Below, one piece after another: positions 40,666 to 51,746 of a stretch of DNA of 64,000 bases (positions within the stretch are counted from its first letter, which is position 1; every line of letters starts with the position of its first letter). The translations under genes were made by a program, and so were the position numbers. The stretch lies in the NCBI GenBank assembly GCA_945897795.1, contig CAMDFT010000003.1:23578-87577 (forward strand). Direction: 5' to 3'. Under the pieces are notes generated by a model. The model saw nothing but the letters and a program-made list of their open reading frames with translations, had not been told where the DNA came from and searched no databases. This DNA is from Limnohabitans sp. Rim8. Lineage in GTDB: Bacteria > Pseudomonadota > Gammaproteobacteria > Burkholderiales > Burkholderiaceae_C.

Positions 40666-41448
40666 ATGACAAGCGAAGCCGAAGCAAACGCCCATGCCCC
40701 TGAACTGCCCTGGATTGTGGAAGGCCAGGCCCTTCCGCCGGTCAGCCAGGCTTGGGGGGCTTCATCGCCCGCGCCAGGCCTGCTGGCCGCCAGCAACGAT
40801 GTGTCTGCCCCGCGTTTGATGGAAGCGTATGCCGCTGGCGTTTTCCCCTGGTTCAACGTGGGTCAGCCTGTCCTTTGGTGGAGCCCCGACCCCCGCATGG
40901 TGCTGAAAACGCGAGATTTCCGCTTTCACAGATCGCTGCAGCAAAGCCTCAAACGTTGGAGCCTGACACCCCACTTTGAAATGTGCTTTGACCGCGACTT
41001 TTCGCAGGTTATCCAACGCTGCGCCTCATCGCCCCGCCCTGGCCAGAAAGGCACTTGGATCGTGCCCCAGATGGTGGATGCCTACGAAGAACTGCACCGC
41101 ATGGGCTTGGCCCACAGCTGTGAATTGCGCATCGATGGCGCACTCGTGGCTGGCCTGTACTTCGTGGCCTTGGGCCGCGCTGTGTTTGGCGAGTCCATGT
41201 TCACCACGGTCAGCGATGGCTCCAAGATGGCGCTGGCCTGCTTGGTCAGTGTCTGCTTGCAACACGGGGTCAAAGCGATTGATTGCCAGCAAAACACCCG
41301 GCACCTGGGCTCGATGGGCGCGCGTGAAATACCGCGCAGCGATTTTGTGCGCGGCGTGCTCGAAGGGCGGGAACAAGGCCCCATTGACTGGGCGTGTCAG
41401 TCCCTGAGTTGGCCGGCTCTGGCCTCATTGGCGGCCCCCACTAAATGA
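40666..41448 (+). CDS. aat: Leucyl/phenylalanyl-tRNA-protein transferase
   Basis: Aat attaches Leu or Phe to N-terminal Lys/Arg of proteins, tagging them for ClpS/ClpAP degradation. From the ATG at 40666 it is 260 aa. The family blocks [40 protein letters not shown] and [20 protein letters not shown] are intact. The stop overlaps the start of bpt (ATGA), so the two N-degron transferases are coupled, as in many proteobacteria. Confidence 0.94.
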   Translation: MTSEAEANAHAPELPWIVEGQALPPVSQAWGASSPAPGLLAASNDVSAPRLMEAYAAGVFPWFNVGQPVLWWSPDPRMVLKTRDFRFHRSLQQSLKRWSLTPHFEMCFDRDFSQVIQRCASSPRPGQKGTWIVPQMVDAYEELHRMGLAHSCELRIDGALVAGLYFVALGRAVFGESMFTTVSDGSKMALACLVSVCLQHGVKAIDCQQNTRHLGSMGAREIPRSDFVRGVLEGREQGPIDWACQSLSWPALASLAAPTK

Positions 41449-42182
41449 CCCAACTCAAAGAACTTCCGCTGCAGGCACTGCAGTTTTACGCCACAGCCCC
41501 TTATGCGTGCAGCTACCTGCCCAACCGCGCCGCCCGCTCCCAAGTCGCCACCCCCAGCCACCTGATCCACAACGAGGTCTATGCCGATCTGGTGGAGCAA
41601 GGCTTTCGGCGCAGCGGCCTGTTCACCTACCGCCCTTATTGCGATGGCTGCCAAGCCTGTCAGCCTTTGCGCGTGCGGGTGGACGCTTTCAAACCCGACC
41701 GCAGCCAGCGTCGCGCTTGGCAAGCGCACCGAGATTTGCGGGTGCGTGTGCTCGACTTGCATTACGACCCAGACCATTACGCGCTGTACTTGCGTTACCA
41801 GAACGCGCGTCACCCGGGCGGCGGCATGGACCACGACAGCGTCGACCAGTACACCCAGTTCCTGCTGCAAAGCCGTGTCAACTCGCGTATTGTGGAATTC
41901 AGAGCCCCAGGCGTTGGCGAGGCGCTCGGTGAACTGAAGATGGTCAGCATCGTCGATGTGCTCAACCACGGTTTATCGGCGGTTTACACCTTTTACGAAC
42001 CCGAGGAAGCGGCCAGCTTTGGCACCTTCGGGGTACTCTGGCAAATCCAGCAAGCGGCCCAACTGGGTCTGCCCTATGTTTACCTCGGTTACTGGATCGA
42101 TGGCAGCCCCAAAATGAATTACAAATCCCGCTTCAAGCCCTGCGAGCTCAGAGTGCAGGGCCAATGGCAGGCTTTTGACTAA
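41445..42182 (+). CDS. bpt: Aspartate/glutamate leucyltransferase (Bpt)
   Basis: Bpt transfers Leu to N-terminal Asp/Glu of substrate proteins, extending the bacterial N-degron pathway. It is 245 aa. N-terminal [16 protein letters not shown], the cysteine pair in [14 protein letters not shown], and the C-terminal [20 protein letters not shown] are characteristic. It resembles eukaryotic arginyltransferases and is often annotated that way, but pairing with aat supports the leucyltransferase role. Confidence 0.92.
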   Translation: MTQLKELPLQALQFYATAPYACSYLPNRAARSQVATPSHLIHNEVYADLVEQGFRRSGLFTYRPYCDGCQACQPLRVRVDAFKPDRSQRRAWQAHRDLRVRVLDLHYDPDHYALYLRYQNARHPGGGMDHDSVDQYTQFLLQSRVNSRIVEFRAPGVGEALGELKMVSIVDVLNHGLSAVYTFYEPEEAASFGTFGVLWQIQQAAQLGLPYVYLGYWIDGSPKMNYKSRFKPCELRVQGQWQAFD

Positions 42183-42285
42183 GGTGTCTGTTTGACCCTT
42201 TTGTCGATGGGCATTTGTTTGATCCCACAACTGTACAGACCCCCTTCATTTCACTGTGTAAAATGAAACGCATTGGCATGACACA

Positions 42286-43065
42286 ATGAAAAAAGACCCC
42301 GCCCTCACGACCGTGCCCACCATCCAGGTGATTGAACGCATGTTCAGCCTGATCGACGTGCTGGCGTCCCGCGAAGAAGCCATCTCGCTCAAGGAAATCA
42401 GCCAAAAAACCGGGCTGCACCCCTCTACGGCGCACCGCATCCTGAACGACCTGGCCACCGGCCGCTTTGTAGACCGCCCAGAGGCTGGCCACTATCGTCT
42501 GGGCATGCGTTTGCTGGAATTGGGCAACATGGTCAAGGGCCGGCTCAATGTGCGCGATGCGGCCCTGGCCCCCATGCGTGACCTGCACAAACTCATTCAA
42601 CAACCCGTCAACTTGAGCATGCGCCAAGGTGACGAAATCGTTTACATCGAACGCGCCTACAGCGAACGCTCGGGCATGCAGGTGGTCCGCGCCATTGGTG
42701 GTCGCGCCCCTTTGCACCTGACGTCGGTGGGCAAGCTTTTCCTAGCCGCAGACGACCCTTTGCGAGTACGCTCTTATGCCACGCGCACCGGCTTGGCTGG
42801 CCAGACACGCAACAGCATCACGCAACTACAAGTCCTGGAAAGAGAGCTCTCGCGCGTCAACCAGTCCGGCTTTGCGCGTGACAATGAAGAGCTGGAGTTG
42901 GGGGTGCGCTGCATCGCAGCGGGTATCTACGACGATCAGGGGAAGCTTCTGGCAGGCCTGTCTATCTCTGCCCCGGCCGATCGGCTGGATGAAAGCTGGC
43001 TGCCCAAGCTACAAGAAACCGCCAAAGCGATATCCGAGACTTTGGGTCACCAAGAATCACACTGA
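42286..43065 (+). CDS. IclR-family transcriptional regulator
   Basis: This is a 259-aa regulator with an N-terminal winged helix-turn-helix (residues ~8-65, LKEISQKTGLHPSTAHRILN) and a C-terminal IclR effector domain (MRQGDEIVYIERAYSERSGM, ELELGVRCIAAGIYDDQGKL). The ligand and targets are unknown; no catabolic operon is adjacent, and both neighbours look housekeeping. It lies 103 bp after bpt and converges with the DD-endopeptidase gene. Confidence 0.9.
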   Translation: MKKDPALTTVPTIQVIERMFSLIDVLASREEAISLKEISQKTGLHPSTAHRILNDLATGRFVDRPEAGHYRLGMRLLELGNMVKGRLNVRDAALAPMRDLHKLIQQPVNLSMRQGDEIVYIERAYSERSGMQVVRAIGGRAPLHLTSVGKLFLAADDPLRVRSYATRTGLAGQTRNSITQLQVLERELSRVNQSGFARDNEELELGVRCIAAGIYDDQGKLLAGLSISAPADRLDESWLPKLQETAKAISETLGHQESH

Positions 43066-43096
43066 AGGCCGGTCCTGTGCCTTAACTTGGCAGCTT

Positions 43097-44248
43097 TCAG
43101 CTGGGCATCTGAACTGCAGATGCCAAAGAGCGCCGGTCCATGGGCGATTTTTGCTCAAGCCACTTGCGCACCCGCTCGGCGTCACCCATTCGGCTGAACT
43201 TTCCCGTCGAATCGAGAAAAACCATGATCAACTTTCGACCTGCCACCTGGGCTTGCATGACCAAGCAACGACCGGCCTCCGAGATGTAACCGGTCTTTTG
43301 CAGACCAATGTCCCATTGAGGATTTTTGATCAATCCGTTGGTGTTGTTGTACTGCAATGTTCTGCTGCCCACCGCGACCTCACGACCTTGCGAAGTGGAC
43401 AACTCTCGCAGCATGGGCTCGTTGTAGGCCTTGGCGGCTAAAACGGCCAAATCGTTGGCACTTGACTGGTTTTGGCTGGACAGACCCGTTGGCTCGACAT
43501 AACGAGTGTCCGTCATGCCCAATGAACGGGCACGCTGGTTCATTCGACTGATGAACAGATCAATGCCGCCCGGGAAAGTGCGTCCCAGTGCATGCGCTGC
43601 GCGGTTTTCGCTCGACATCAAGGACAAGTGCATCAAGTCACCACGGCTGAGCACTGTGCCTACGGCCAGGCGGGAAGAGCTCCCTTTTTCGGTGTCCACA
43701 TCGGCCTGGGTGATGCGGATGCGTTCGTCCATGGGCAAATTGGCCTCAGCGATGACCAATCCCGTCATCAGTTTGGTCAAGGATGCAATAGGCAAAACCA
43801 CATGGTCATTCTTGCTGTAGAGGACTTCCTGCGTCTCTTGGTCCACCACCAAGGCGACGCTGGAGTGCAAGCCCAGCGCGTCGGAAGTGGCATGCAGGCC
43901 CGCCATTTGGCCAAAAGATGCGCGAATAGGGCGCGCGTTTGGCCTAGCTTTCAGATTTTTAGCGTTCAGGGTCGCTTTGGACGTTTGCCTTTTCTGACCT
44001 GAAGACTTAGCGACTTGATTTTTTCTTGCCGATGCGCTTTGACCCGTTTGAGCTTTCCGGGGTCCGACCGATTTTTCGACACTTTTTTGGTTCTTTTGCG
44101 CTTTGGCGGGTGTCTGCTGGCTGTTTTGCGCATAAACCAGATTCAACTGGCCCGACACGACGGTAACCAAACCCACCACCATGGCCAATACAGCGATGCG
44201 CAACCAGGATTTGGGCACAGGAAAAATGGGAGCTGATTTCAATGGCAT
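43097..44248 (-). CDS. pbpG: D-alanyl-D-alanine endopeptidase (PBP7/8-like)
   Basis: This is a periplasmic low-molecular-mass penicillin-binding protein of S11/PBP7 type that trims peptidoglycan crosslinks. From the ATG at 44248 it is 383 aa. It has a signal/anchor (WLRIAVLAMVVGLVTVVSGQ), a long Lys/Gln-rich linker (residues ~45-110), then the active-site motifs SxxK in IASLTKLMTG, SxN in LMSSENRAAHALG and KTG in GLQKTGYISEAG. The basic linker is longer than in E. coli PbpG. Confidence 0.88.
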   Translation of the reverse strand: MPLKSAPIFPVPKSWLRIAVLAMVVGLVTVVSGQLNLVYAQNSQQTPAKAQKNQKSVEKSVGPRKAQTGQSASARKNQVAKSSGQKRQTSKATLNAKNLKARPNARPIRASFGQMAGLHATSDALGLHSSVALVVDQETQEVLYSKNDHVVLPIASLTKLMTGLVIAEANLPMDERIRITQADVDTEKGSSSRLAVGTVLSRGDLMHLSLMSSENRAAHALGRTFPGGIDLFISRMNQRARSLGMTDTRYVEPTGLSSQNQSSANDLAVLAAKAYNEPMLRELSTSQGREVAVGSRTLQYNNTNGLIKNPQWDIGLQKTGYISEAGRCLVMQAQVAGRKLIMVFLDSTGKFSRMGDAERVRKWLEQKSPMDRRSLASAVQMPS

Positions 44249-44291
44249 GTCCTGATGGTCTGATTTTTCAAAAGTAAGTGCCAGTGTATAG

Positions 44292-44334
44292 AAATAAAAA
44301 AAGTCACGCAAGAACAATAACTTACGTGACTTTT
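44292..44334 (-). terminator. Intrinsic terminator after leuA
   Basis: Minus strand: a 10-bp stem AAAAGTCACG/CGTGACTTTT with a 16-nt loop is followed by a run of T. It lies 34 bp after the leuA stop and ends the transcript before the DD-endopeptidase gene. Confidence 0.8.
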
Positions 44335-44367
44335 ATAAAGCAAATAATTACTTATTTAGAATTCATT

Positions 44368-45906
44368 TTACCCTTGCGCAGCGACCCGATCGGCTTTGCT
44401 CTGCAATTTATTCAATGCATTCAGGTAAGCCTTGGCCGAAGCCACCACGATGTCCGGATCGGACCCGACACCGTTGACCACCCGCCCGCTGTTTTGCAAA
44501 CGCACAGTCACCTCCCCCTGACTTTCGGTGGAGCCACTGATGGCGTTGACCGAATACAGCACCATTTCTGCGCCACTTTTGACATACGACTCGATCGCCT
44601 TGAGGGAGGCATCCACCGGGCCATTGCCATCCGACTCGGTGCTCACTTCCTTGCCCTGCACGGTGAAGACCACGGCCGCATGCGGGCGCTCGCCGGTTTC
44701 GCTGTGCTGGGACATCGAGACAAAGCCGTACTGCTCTTTTTCGGTGCTGACGCTTTCGTCACTGACCAAGGCCAGGATGTCCTCGTCAAAGATCTCACTC
44801 TTGCGATCGGCCAACTCCTTGAACTTGGCAAAAGCGTTGTTGATTTCGGTTTCACTGTCCAGGGTCACGCCCAAATCTTGCAAACGTTGTTTGAAGGCGT
44901 TGCGGCCGCTGAGTTTGCCCAACACGATTTTGTTGTTGGACCAGCCCACATCTTCCGCACGCATGATTTCGTAGGTATCGCGGGCCTTGAGGACGCCATC
45001 TTGGTGGATGCCCGAGGCGTGGGCAAAAGCGTTCGCACCCACCACCGCTTTGTTGGGCTGGACCACAAAACCGGTGGTTTGACTGACCATGCGGCTGGCG
45101 GCCAAGATGTGGCTCGCATCGATGCCCACATCCAGACCAAAGTAATCGCGGCGCGTCTTCACGGCCATGACCACTTCTTCGAGCGAGCAATTGCCTGCGC
45201 GCTCGCCCAGCCCATTGATGGTGCACTCGACCTGGCGGGCGCCGCCGATCTTCACGCCGGCCAGCGAATTTGCAACCGCCATGCCCAAATCATTGTGGCA
45301 ATGCACCGACCAAATGGCTTTGTCGGAGTTGGGAATGCGCTCGCGCAAAGTGCGGATGAATTCACCATAGAGCTCGGGCACCGCGTAACCCACCGTGTCG
45401 GGCACGTTGATGGTGCTGGCCCCTTCAGCAATCACGGCCTCCAGGATGCGGCACAGGAAATCCATGTCGCTGCGGTAACCATCTTCCGGGCTGAACTCGA
45501 CATCGCTCACCAGGTTGCGGGCAAAGCGCACCGACTGCTTGGCCTGCTCAAACACCTGGTCGGGCGTCATGCGCAGCTTCTTTTCCATGTGTAAGGGCGA
45601 AGTGGCAATGAAGGTGTGAATACGTCCGTTGTTAGCCCCTTTGAGAGCCTCAGCAGCGCGCGAAATGTCGCGGTCATTGGCACGTGACAAAGAGCAAATG
45701 GTGGAATCCTTGATCGCATCGGCAATGGCTTTCACCGCCTCAAAGTCGCCATTGGAGCTGGCCGCAAAACCGGCTTCGATCACGTCCACACGCAGACGCT
45801 CCAGTTGGCGGGCAATGCGCAGCTTCTCATCGCGGGTCATGGAGGCACCGGGCGATTGCTCGCCGTCGCGCAAGGTGGTGTCGAAAATAATCAGTTTGTC
45901 AGCCAT
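44368..45906 (-). CDS. leuA: 2-isopropylmalate synthase
   Basis: LeuA condenses acetyl-CoA with 2-oxoisovalerate in the first committed step of leucine synthesis. From the ATG at 45906 it is 512 aa, the length of the bacterial LeuA1 type. The catalytic motif [16 protein letters not shown], the metal HxH in [14 protein letters not shown], and a C-terminal regulatory domain ([20 protein letters not shown]) for leucine feedback are visible. CAGGAG precedes the start. A leader peptide and attenuator lie upstream, so expression probably responds to leucyl-tRNA charging. Confidence 0.95.
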   Translation of the reverse strand: MADKLIIFDTTLRDGEQSPGASMTRDEKLRIARQLERLRVDVIEAGFAASSNGDFEAVKAIADAIKDSTICSLSRANDRDISRAAEALKGANNGRIHTFIATSPLHMEKKLRMTPDQVFEQAKQSVRFARNLVSDVEFSPEDGYRSDMDFLCRILEAVIAEGASTINVPDTVGYAVPELYGEFIRTLRERIPNSDKAIWSVHCHNDLGMAVANSLAGVKIGGARQVECTINGLGERAGNCSLEEVVMAVKTRRDYFGLDVGIDASHILAASRMVSQTTGFVVQPNKAVVGANAFAHASGIHQDGVLKARDTYEIMRAEDVGWSNNKIVLGKLSGRNAFKQRLQDLGVTLDSETEINNAFAKFKELADRKSEIFDEDILALVSDESVSTEKEQYGFVSMSQHSETGERPHAAVVFTVQGKEVSTESDGNGPVDASLKAIESYVKSGAEMVLYSVNAISGSTESQGEVTVRLQNSGRVVNGVGSDPDIVVASAKAYLNALNKLQSKADRVAAQG

Positions 45907-45943
45907 GTTCACTCCTGGTCAAAAACCCGCAAGTCCAAGCAAA

Positions 45944-45984
45944 AATGCAAAAGGCCCGTTGCGGATGGCATACGGGCCTTTTGG
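45944..45984 (-). terminator. leuA attenuator (intrinsic terminator)
   Basis: Minus strand: an 11-bp stem AAAAGGCCCGT/ACGGGCCTTTT with a 12-nt loop is followed by a T-rich run (TTTTGCATTTTTG). It lies between the leucine-rich leader ORF and leuA. The 5' arm GCCCGT can alternatively pair with ACGGGC inside the leader codons CAC GGG CGG, giving the antiterminator expected for attenuation control. Confidence 0.8.
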
Positions 45985-46001
45985 GAAAATGTTTGCGTGC
46001 G

Positions 46002-46055
46002 CTACACATCCCGCCCGTGGGGCGCTAGCAGTAGAACAAACAAAGAAAAATTCAT
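46002..46055 (-). CDS. leuL: leuA leader peptide
   Basis: This 17-codon ORF encodes MNFSLFVLLLAPHGRDV, with four Leu codons (TTG, CTA, CTG, CTA), three of them consecutive and two of the rare CTA type. It is too short for the ORF track. It precedes the attenuator hairpin by about 20 nt and leuA by about 100 nt. A ribosome stalled at the Leu codons would leave ACGGGC free to pair with the terminator arm. No strong Shine-Dalgarno sequence is visible. The call rests on composition, position and the matching alternative hairpins. Confidence 0.7.
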   Translation of the reverse strand: MNFSLFVLLLAPHGRDV

Positions 46056-46103
46056 ACAAATACTGTAGCACAGTTCAAAACCCGAACTGTCGTGCAGTTG
46101 ACA

Positions 46104-46919
46104 TCACTGGTGCAAACCCCGCTCGTCGGGCTCGTCAGTGGAGGTGCTGATCATGCTGGTGGGCTGACCTTTGGCCTTGCGCCAGACATAAATCACATAG
46201 CCGCTCAAGCCGTAAGCCACAAACGCGCCAAACAAGACGGTGGGCGGATCGATGTTCACGGCCGCAATGCCCAAAGCCACCAGCACCAGCGTGGCAAAAG
46301 GCACGCTCTTTTTCATGTGCATGTCCTTGAAACTGTAAAACGGCACATTGGTCACCATGGTCAGGCCTGCAAACAGGCACACGGCAAACATGCCCCAAGA
46401 CACGGCTTTGGCGGGCACGGCGTTGTCGAACATGATCCACACAAAGCCCATCACCAAGGCTGCTGCTGCAGGCGAGGGCAGGCCCTGAAAATAACGCTTG
46501 TCGACCACACCCGTGTTGACGTTGAAGCGCGCCAAGCGCAACGCCGCGCAAGCACAGTAAACAAAGGCCGCAATCCAACCCCAACGGCCCAACTCCTTGA
46601 GCGTCCAGACATAGGCGATCAGCGCGGGTGCCGCGCCAAAGGACACCATGTCCGACAGCGAATCCATTTGCTCGCCAAAGGCACTTTGGGTGTTGGTCAT
46701 GCGGGCTACGCGGCCGTCCAAGCTGTCGAGCACCATGGCGCTGAAGATGCCCACGGTGGCCAGGTCAAACCGGCCATTGATGGCCATGACGACGGCATAA
46801 AAACCGGCAAACAGGGCCGCCAAAGTGATCATGTTGGGCAGCATGTAAATGCCTTTGGAGGGCTTACGCACTGGCGCAGGGCCTTCTGCGTCTTCAGTGG
46901 TGTCGGTGGTTTTGTTCAT
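46104..46919 (-). CDS. pssA: CDP-diacylglycerol-serine O-phosphatidyltransferase
   Basis: This is a membrane enzyme that makes phosphatidylserine, precursor of phosphatidylethanolamine. It is 271 aa with several hydrophobic helices. The CDP-alcohol phosphotransferase motif is complete in DSLDGRVARMTNTQSAFGEQ followed by MDSLSDMVSFG. It is the type II (PssA integral) form. It sits between ilvC and leuA, an order common in Betaproteobacteria. Confidence 0.92.
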   Translation of the reverse strand: MNKTTDTTEDAEGPAPVRKPSKGIYMLPNMITLAALFAGFYAVVMAINGRFDLATVGIFSAMVLDSLDGRVARMTNTQSAFGEQMDSLSDMVSFGAAPALIAYVWTLKELGRWGWIAAFVYCACAALRLARFNVNTGVVDKRYFQGLPSPAAAALVMGFVWIMFDNAVPAKAVSWGMFAVCLFAGLTMVTNVPFYSFKDMHMKKSVPFATLVLVALGIAAVNIDPPTVLFGAFVAYGLSGYVIYVWRKAKGQPTSMISTSTDEPDERGLHQ

Positions 46920-46991
46920 CGTCCATTCCTGTTGCGGTTTTTCGGATTCATACCGTAGTAACCGAGTTTAAGGCAGACCCAGCGCCCAAGA

Positions 46992-47015
46992 AAAAGGCCA
47001 CCGCAGTGGCCTTTT
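46992..47015. terminator. Intrinsic terminator after ilvC
   Basis: A perfect stem AAAAGGCCAC/GTGGCCTTTT with a 4-nt loop (CGCA) lies 22 bp beyond the ilvC stop. On the minus strand it ends in TTTTTC, separating ilvBHC from pssA. Confidence 0.8.
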
Positions 47016-47037
47016 CCATTCTTGCCCAAGGGCCAGA

Positions 47038-48586
<1,549 letters not shown>

Positions 48587-48669
48587 GTGTGATTCCTCTT
48601 TTTGCCGCCCTCCCCTGCGCACGGTAATGCGCAGGCTTGGCGGGCAATAGATTCGTCCAGTGGGATTTA

Positions 48670-50442
48670 TTAAAGATCTTCAGCGCCCATCAGCATCTCG
48701 GTGATGCCTTTGCCAGCCTTGACCATGGGGAACACGTTTTCAGTCGGGTCCGTACGGATATCCAAGAAAACCGTGCGGTCCTTGAGCCTGCGTGCTTCGC
48801 GCAAAGCAGGCTCCACATCCTCGGGCTTTTCCACCAAGATGCCGACGTGGCCATAGGCCTCGGCCAACTTCACGAAGTTGGGCAGCGCATCCATGTAACT
48901 GTGGCTGTAACGACCGGAGTAATCAATCTCCTGCCACTGCCGCACCATGCCCAAGTAACCGTTGTTCAGGGCCACGACTTTGATGGGCGTGTTGTATTGC
49001 AGGCAAGTCGAGAGCTCTTGAATGCACATTTGCACCGAGCCTTCACCCGTCACGCAATACACCTCGCTGTCAGGCTTGGCCAGTTTGATGCCCATGGCGT
49101 AAGGAATGCCCACGCCCATGGTGCCCAAGCCACCGGAGTTGATCCAGCGGCGCGGCTCATTGAACTTGTAATACTGGGCGGCCCACATCTGGTGCTGGCC
49201 CACATCGGAGGTGATGTACGCGTCGGCGTCCTTGGTCATTTCCCACAAGGTCTCGATGACCTTTTGCGGCTTGATGACCAAGCTGTTGTTGCTGTCGTAC
49301 TTCATGCAATCGCGGCTGCGCCAGCCTTCGACCGTTTCCCACCACTGCGCCAGCGCCTGGCTGTCGGGCTTGAGACCGGATTCGCGGATCATGCCCATCA
49401 GTTCGATCAGCACGTCTTTGACGTCGCCCACGATCGGCACATCCACCTTGACGCGCTTGGAAATGCTGGACGGGTCGATGTCGATGTGGATGATCTTGCG
49501 CTCGTTTTGCGCAAAGTGCTTGGGGTTGCCAATGACGCGGTCGTCAAAGCGTGCGCCCACGGCCAGCAAGACGTCGCAGTTTTGCATCGCGTTATTGGCC
49601 TCCAGCGTGCCGTGCATGCCCAGCATCCCCAAGAAGCGGCGGTCATTGGCCGGAAACGCGCCCAAACCCATCAAGGTGTTGGTGACCGGAAAGTTCAGCA
49701 TGTCGACCAGCGCGCGCAACTCGGGGCTGGCGTTGCTCAGCAGCACACCGCCGCCGGTGTAGATGTACGGGCGCTTGGCCGACATCAGCAGCTGCATGGC
49801 CTTGCGGATCTGGCCGCCGTGGCCCTTGCGCACCGGGTTGTACGAGCGCATCTCGACCTTGTCGGGGTAGCCGGTGTACAGGGTTTTATTGAAAGACACG
49901 TCCTTGGGCACATCCACCACGACCGGGCCAGGGCGGCCGGTGCGCGCAATGTGAAAGGCCTTTTTCATGACCTCGGCCATGTCCTTGGCGTCTTTGACCA
50001 AGAAGTTGTGTTTGACGATGGGGCGGGTGATGCCCACGGTGTCGCACTCCTGAAAGGCATCGAGACCAATGGCCGCAGTGGGCACCTGCCCGCTGATGAT
50101 GACCATGGGGATGCTGTCCATGTAGGCGGTGGCGATGCCGGTCACGGCATTGGTCAGGCCGGGGCCCGAAGTGACCAAGGCCACACCCACCTCACCCGTG
50201 GCACGGGCGTAACCATCGGCCGCGTGCACCGCCGCTTGCTCGTGGCGTACCAGCACGTGCTGAATGGTTTCTTGTTTATAGAAGGCGTCATAGATGTGGA
50301 GCACGGCTCCACCGGGGTAGCCCCAAACGAACTGCACGTTTTCGGCTTGCAGCGCTTTGACCAGAATTTCGGCCCCACGCAACTCTTGACCAGAAGAAGC
50401 GACGGACGCAGCGGATGCCATTTCGGCTTTATTGATTTCCAT
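48670..50442 (-). CDS. ilvB: Acetolactate synthase large (catalytic) subunit
   Basis: This is the catalytic subunit of acetohydroxyacid synthase, a ThDP- and FAD-dependent enzyme that starts branched-chain amino acid synthesis. It is 590 aa. The N-terminal block VQFVWGYPGGAVLHIYDAFY, the active-site Glu region LVRHEQAAVHAADGYARATG, and the ThDP/Mg motif beginning VTGEGSVQMCIQELSTC and ending NNGYLGMVRQW are present. The metal motif reads GEG where many families have GDG. It is cotranscribed with ilvH and ilvC. Confidence 0.95.
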   Translation of the reverse strand: MEINKAEMASAASVASSGQELRGAEILVKALQAENVQFVWGYPGGAVLHIYDAFYKQETIQHVLVRHEQAAVHAADGYARATGEVGVALVTSGPGLTNAVTGIATAYMDSIPMVIISGQVPTAAIGLDAFQECDTVGITRPIVKHNFLVKDAKDMAEVMKKAFHIARTGRPGPVVVDVPKDVSFNKTLYTGYPDKVEMRSYNPVRKGHGGQIRKAMQLLMSAKRPYIYTGGGVLLSNASPELRALVDMLNFPVTNTLMGLGAFPANDRRFLGMLGMHGTLEANNAMQNCDVLLAVGARFDDRVIGNPKHFAQNERKIIHIDIDPSSISKRVKVDVPIVGDVKDVLIELMGMIRESGLKPDSQALAQWWETVEGWRSRDCMKYDSNNSLVIKPQKVIETLWEMTKDADAYITSDVGQHQMWAAQYYKFNEPRRWINSGGLGTMGVGIPYAMGIKLAKPDSEVYCVTGEGSVQMCIQELSTCLQYNTPIKVVALNNGYLGMVRQWQEIDYSGRYSHSYMDALPNFVKLAEAYGHVGILVEKPEDVEPALREARRLKDRTVFLDIRTDPTENVFPMVKAGKGITEMLMGAEDL

Positions 50443-50465
50443 ATATTCAACCTTTGTGAATTTCT

Positions 50466-50537
50466 CTAACGAAAAACCTTGGGTGCCCCTTGGCTCGACT
50501 CTTGTGAAGTGGCTTTGGGACTTGAGACCACAGACAT
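50466..50537 (-). CDS. Possible small upstream ORF before ilvB
   Basis: A 23-codon ORF (MSVVSSPKATSQESSQGAPK...) with GTGAGGTG upstream ends 23 bp before ilvB. GGTGCCC at its ribosome-binding site is complementary to GGGCACC near its end, so the RNA could fold over it. It has only three Val and no Ile/Leu codons, so it is a weak candidate for classical attenuation. It could equally be chance. Confidence 0.3.
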   Translation of the reverse strand: MSVVSSPKATSQESSQGAPKVFR

Positions 50538-50664
50538 GGGCACCTCACTGTAAAAGTGCCGGACTGTGATCCGTTTGCTTTTTTTCAATTGCAACCCAGT
50601 ATTATTGCACCGTTGACGGCGGGCCTGTAAAAACAGATCGCCCACATTTGGGTAAATGACATAA

Positions 50665-51297
50665 TTGTCAGTCTCCCTACTCGCAATCTCATCTCGCCTA
50701 CACAGGACACAGCCCGCCGCTGCAAGCAACTTGGCCTCGGACACCGACATTTCTGACTTTCTCAAAAGCGTGGAGAAAAAAGCTTTTAAACGGGCTTACT
50801 ACCACGTGGGCGATGAAGAAGGGGCCCTGGACATCGTGCAAGACAGCATGATCAAGTTGTGCACCCACTACTCTGACAAACCGGCACCAGAGCTGCCTTT
50901 GCTTTTCCAGCGGATATTGTCCAATACCGTGCTCGACTGGTTTCGCCGTCGCAAGACGCGCAACGCCTTGTTTTCCAACCTGGACGATTTTGACCACCGC
51001 GACGACCTGGACGACTTTGACCTGCTCGAAGTCACCGCGGGTGCGGCCGACGCCCCCACCAATCAAAGCGCTGAGCAATGGTTGGGGCGGGTGCAAACCC
51101 TGGAACACATTGAAAAAGCCATCATGAGCCTGCCTGCACGTCAACGAGAAGCCTTCCTGCTGCGTTATTGGGAGGAGTTGGACGTGGCTGAAACTGCCGC
51201 CGTGATGGGCTGCTCTGAAGGCAGCGTCAAAACCCATTGCTCCCGCGCCATCCAGGCCTTGAGTAAAACCTTGGCCCAACAAGGCATGAAACCATGA
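50665..51297 (+). CDS. RNA polymerase sigma factor, ECF-like sigma70 family
   Basis: This is a 210-aa sigma factor with a region 2 (EKKAFKRAYYHVGDEEGALD, IVQDSMIKLC) and a region 4 helix-turn-helix (LPARQREAFLLRYWEELDVA, ETAAVMGCSEGSVKTHCSRA). Between them is an acidic linker with repeated Asp (DDFDHRDDLDDFD). The start is a TTG at 50665, preceded by an in-frame stop; an internal TTG at 50731 is possible. The stop overlaps the next gene (ATGA), whose membrane-protein product could act as its anti-sigma partner (inference). Confidence 0.88.
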   Translation: MSVSLLAISSRLHRTQPAAASNLASDTDISDFLKSVEKKAFKRAYYHVGDEEGALDIVQDSMIKLCTHYSDKPAPELPLLFQRILSNTVLDWFRRRKTRNALFSNLDDFDHRDDLDDFDLLEVTAGAADAPTNQSAEQWLGRVQTLEHIEKAIMSLPARQREAFLLRYWEELDVAETAAVMGCSEGSVKTHCSRAIQALSKTLAQQGMKP

Positions 51298-51746
51298 ATA
51301 ATTCCCAGTCATCCGCCACTGCAACCACCGCCGACATGGACCTTTGGGGTCGAAACTTGGCCGCGCAATTGGACGTGGCCTCGCAGGATTTGGGGCATGA
51401 CATCGGCGAGCGGCTGCGCGTGGCCCGCCAAATGGCTTTGAAGACACGCCCCATGCCGCAACGCCTGCTGCGCCACAGCCTGGCCTTGCAAGCCAACGGC
51501 ACGCTCAGCGGGCCACCCGACGAGGGCCTTAACCTTTGGCGCATCCTGGCCTCGGCCCTGCCTTTGTTGGCACTGGTGTCGGGCCTGATGTTCATCCAGG
51601 CCCTGCAACAAGATTTGGCCGAGTCCGACATCGCATCCCTTGACTCGGCCTTGCTGCTCGACGAATTGCCACCAGACGCCTACACCGACCCAGGTTTTGT
51701 GCAATTCCTCAAAATCCAGCTCCATCAAAACGCGCGGCATGACTGA
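51294..51746 (+). CDS. DUF3619-family single-pass membrane protein
   Basis: This is a 150-aa protein matching DUF3619. It has a cytoplasmic N-terminal half (LWGRNLAAQLDVASQDLGHD, IGERLRVARQMAL), one membrane helix (ILASALPLLALVSGLMFIQA, residues ~82-101), then a short acidic C-terminal tail (LLLDELPPDAYTDPGF). The topology of a soluble N-terminal part plus one helix, and coupling to a sigma factor, resemble anti-sigma factors, but no zinc or HxxxCxxC motif is present. Function is not established. Confidence 0.8.
   Translation: MNNSQSSATATTADMDLWGRNLAAQLDVASQDLGHDIGERLRVARQMALKTRPMPQRLLRHSLALQANGTLSGPPDEGLNLWRILASALPLLALVSGLMFIQALQQDLAESDIASLDSALLLDELPPDAYTDPGFVQFLKIQLHQNARHD

Noticed and set aside
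48637-50469. 610-aa ORF antisense to ilvB
   Set aside because: Exact mirror of ilvB frame 1 bias; no domain, no ribosome-binding site.
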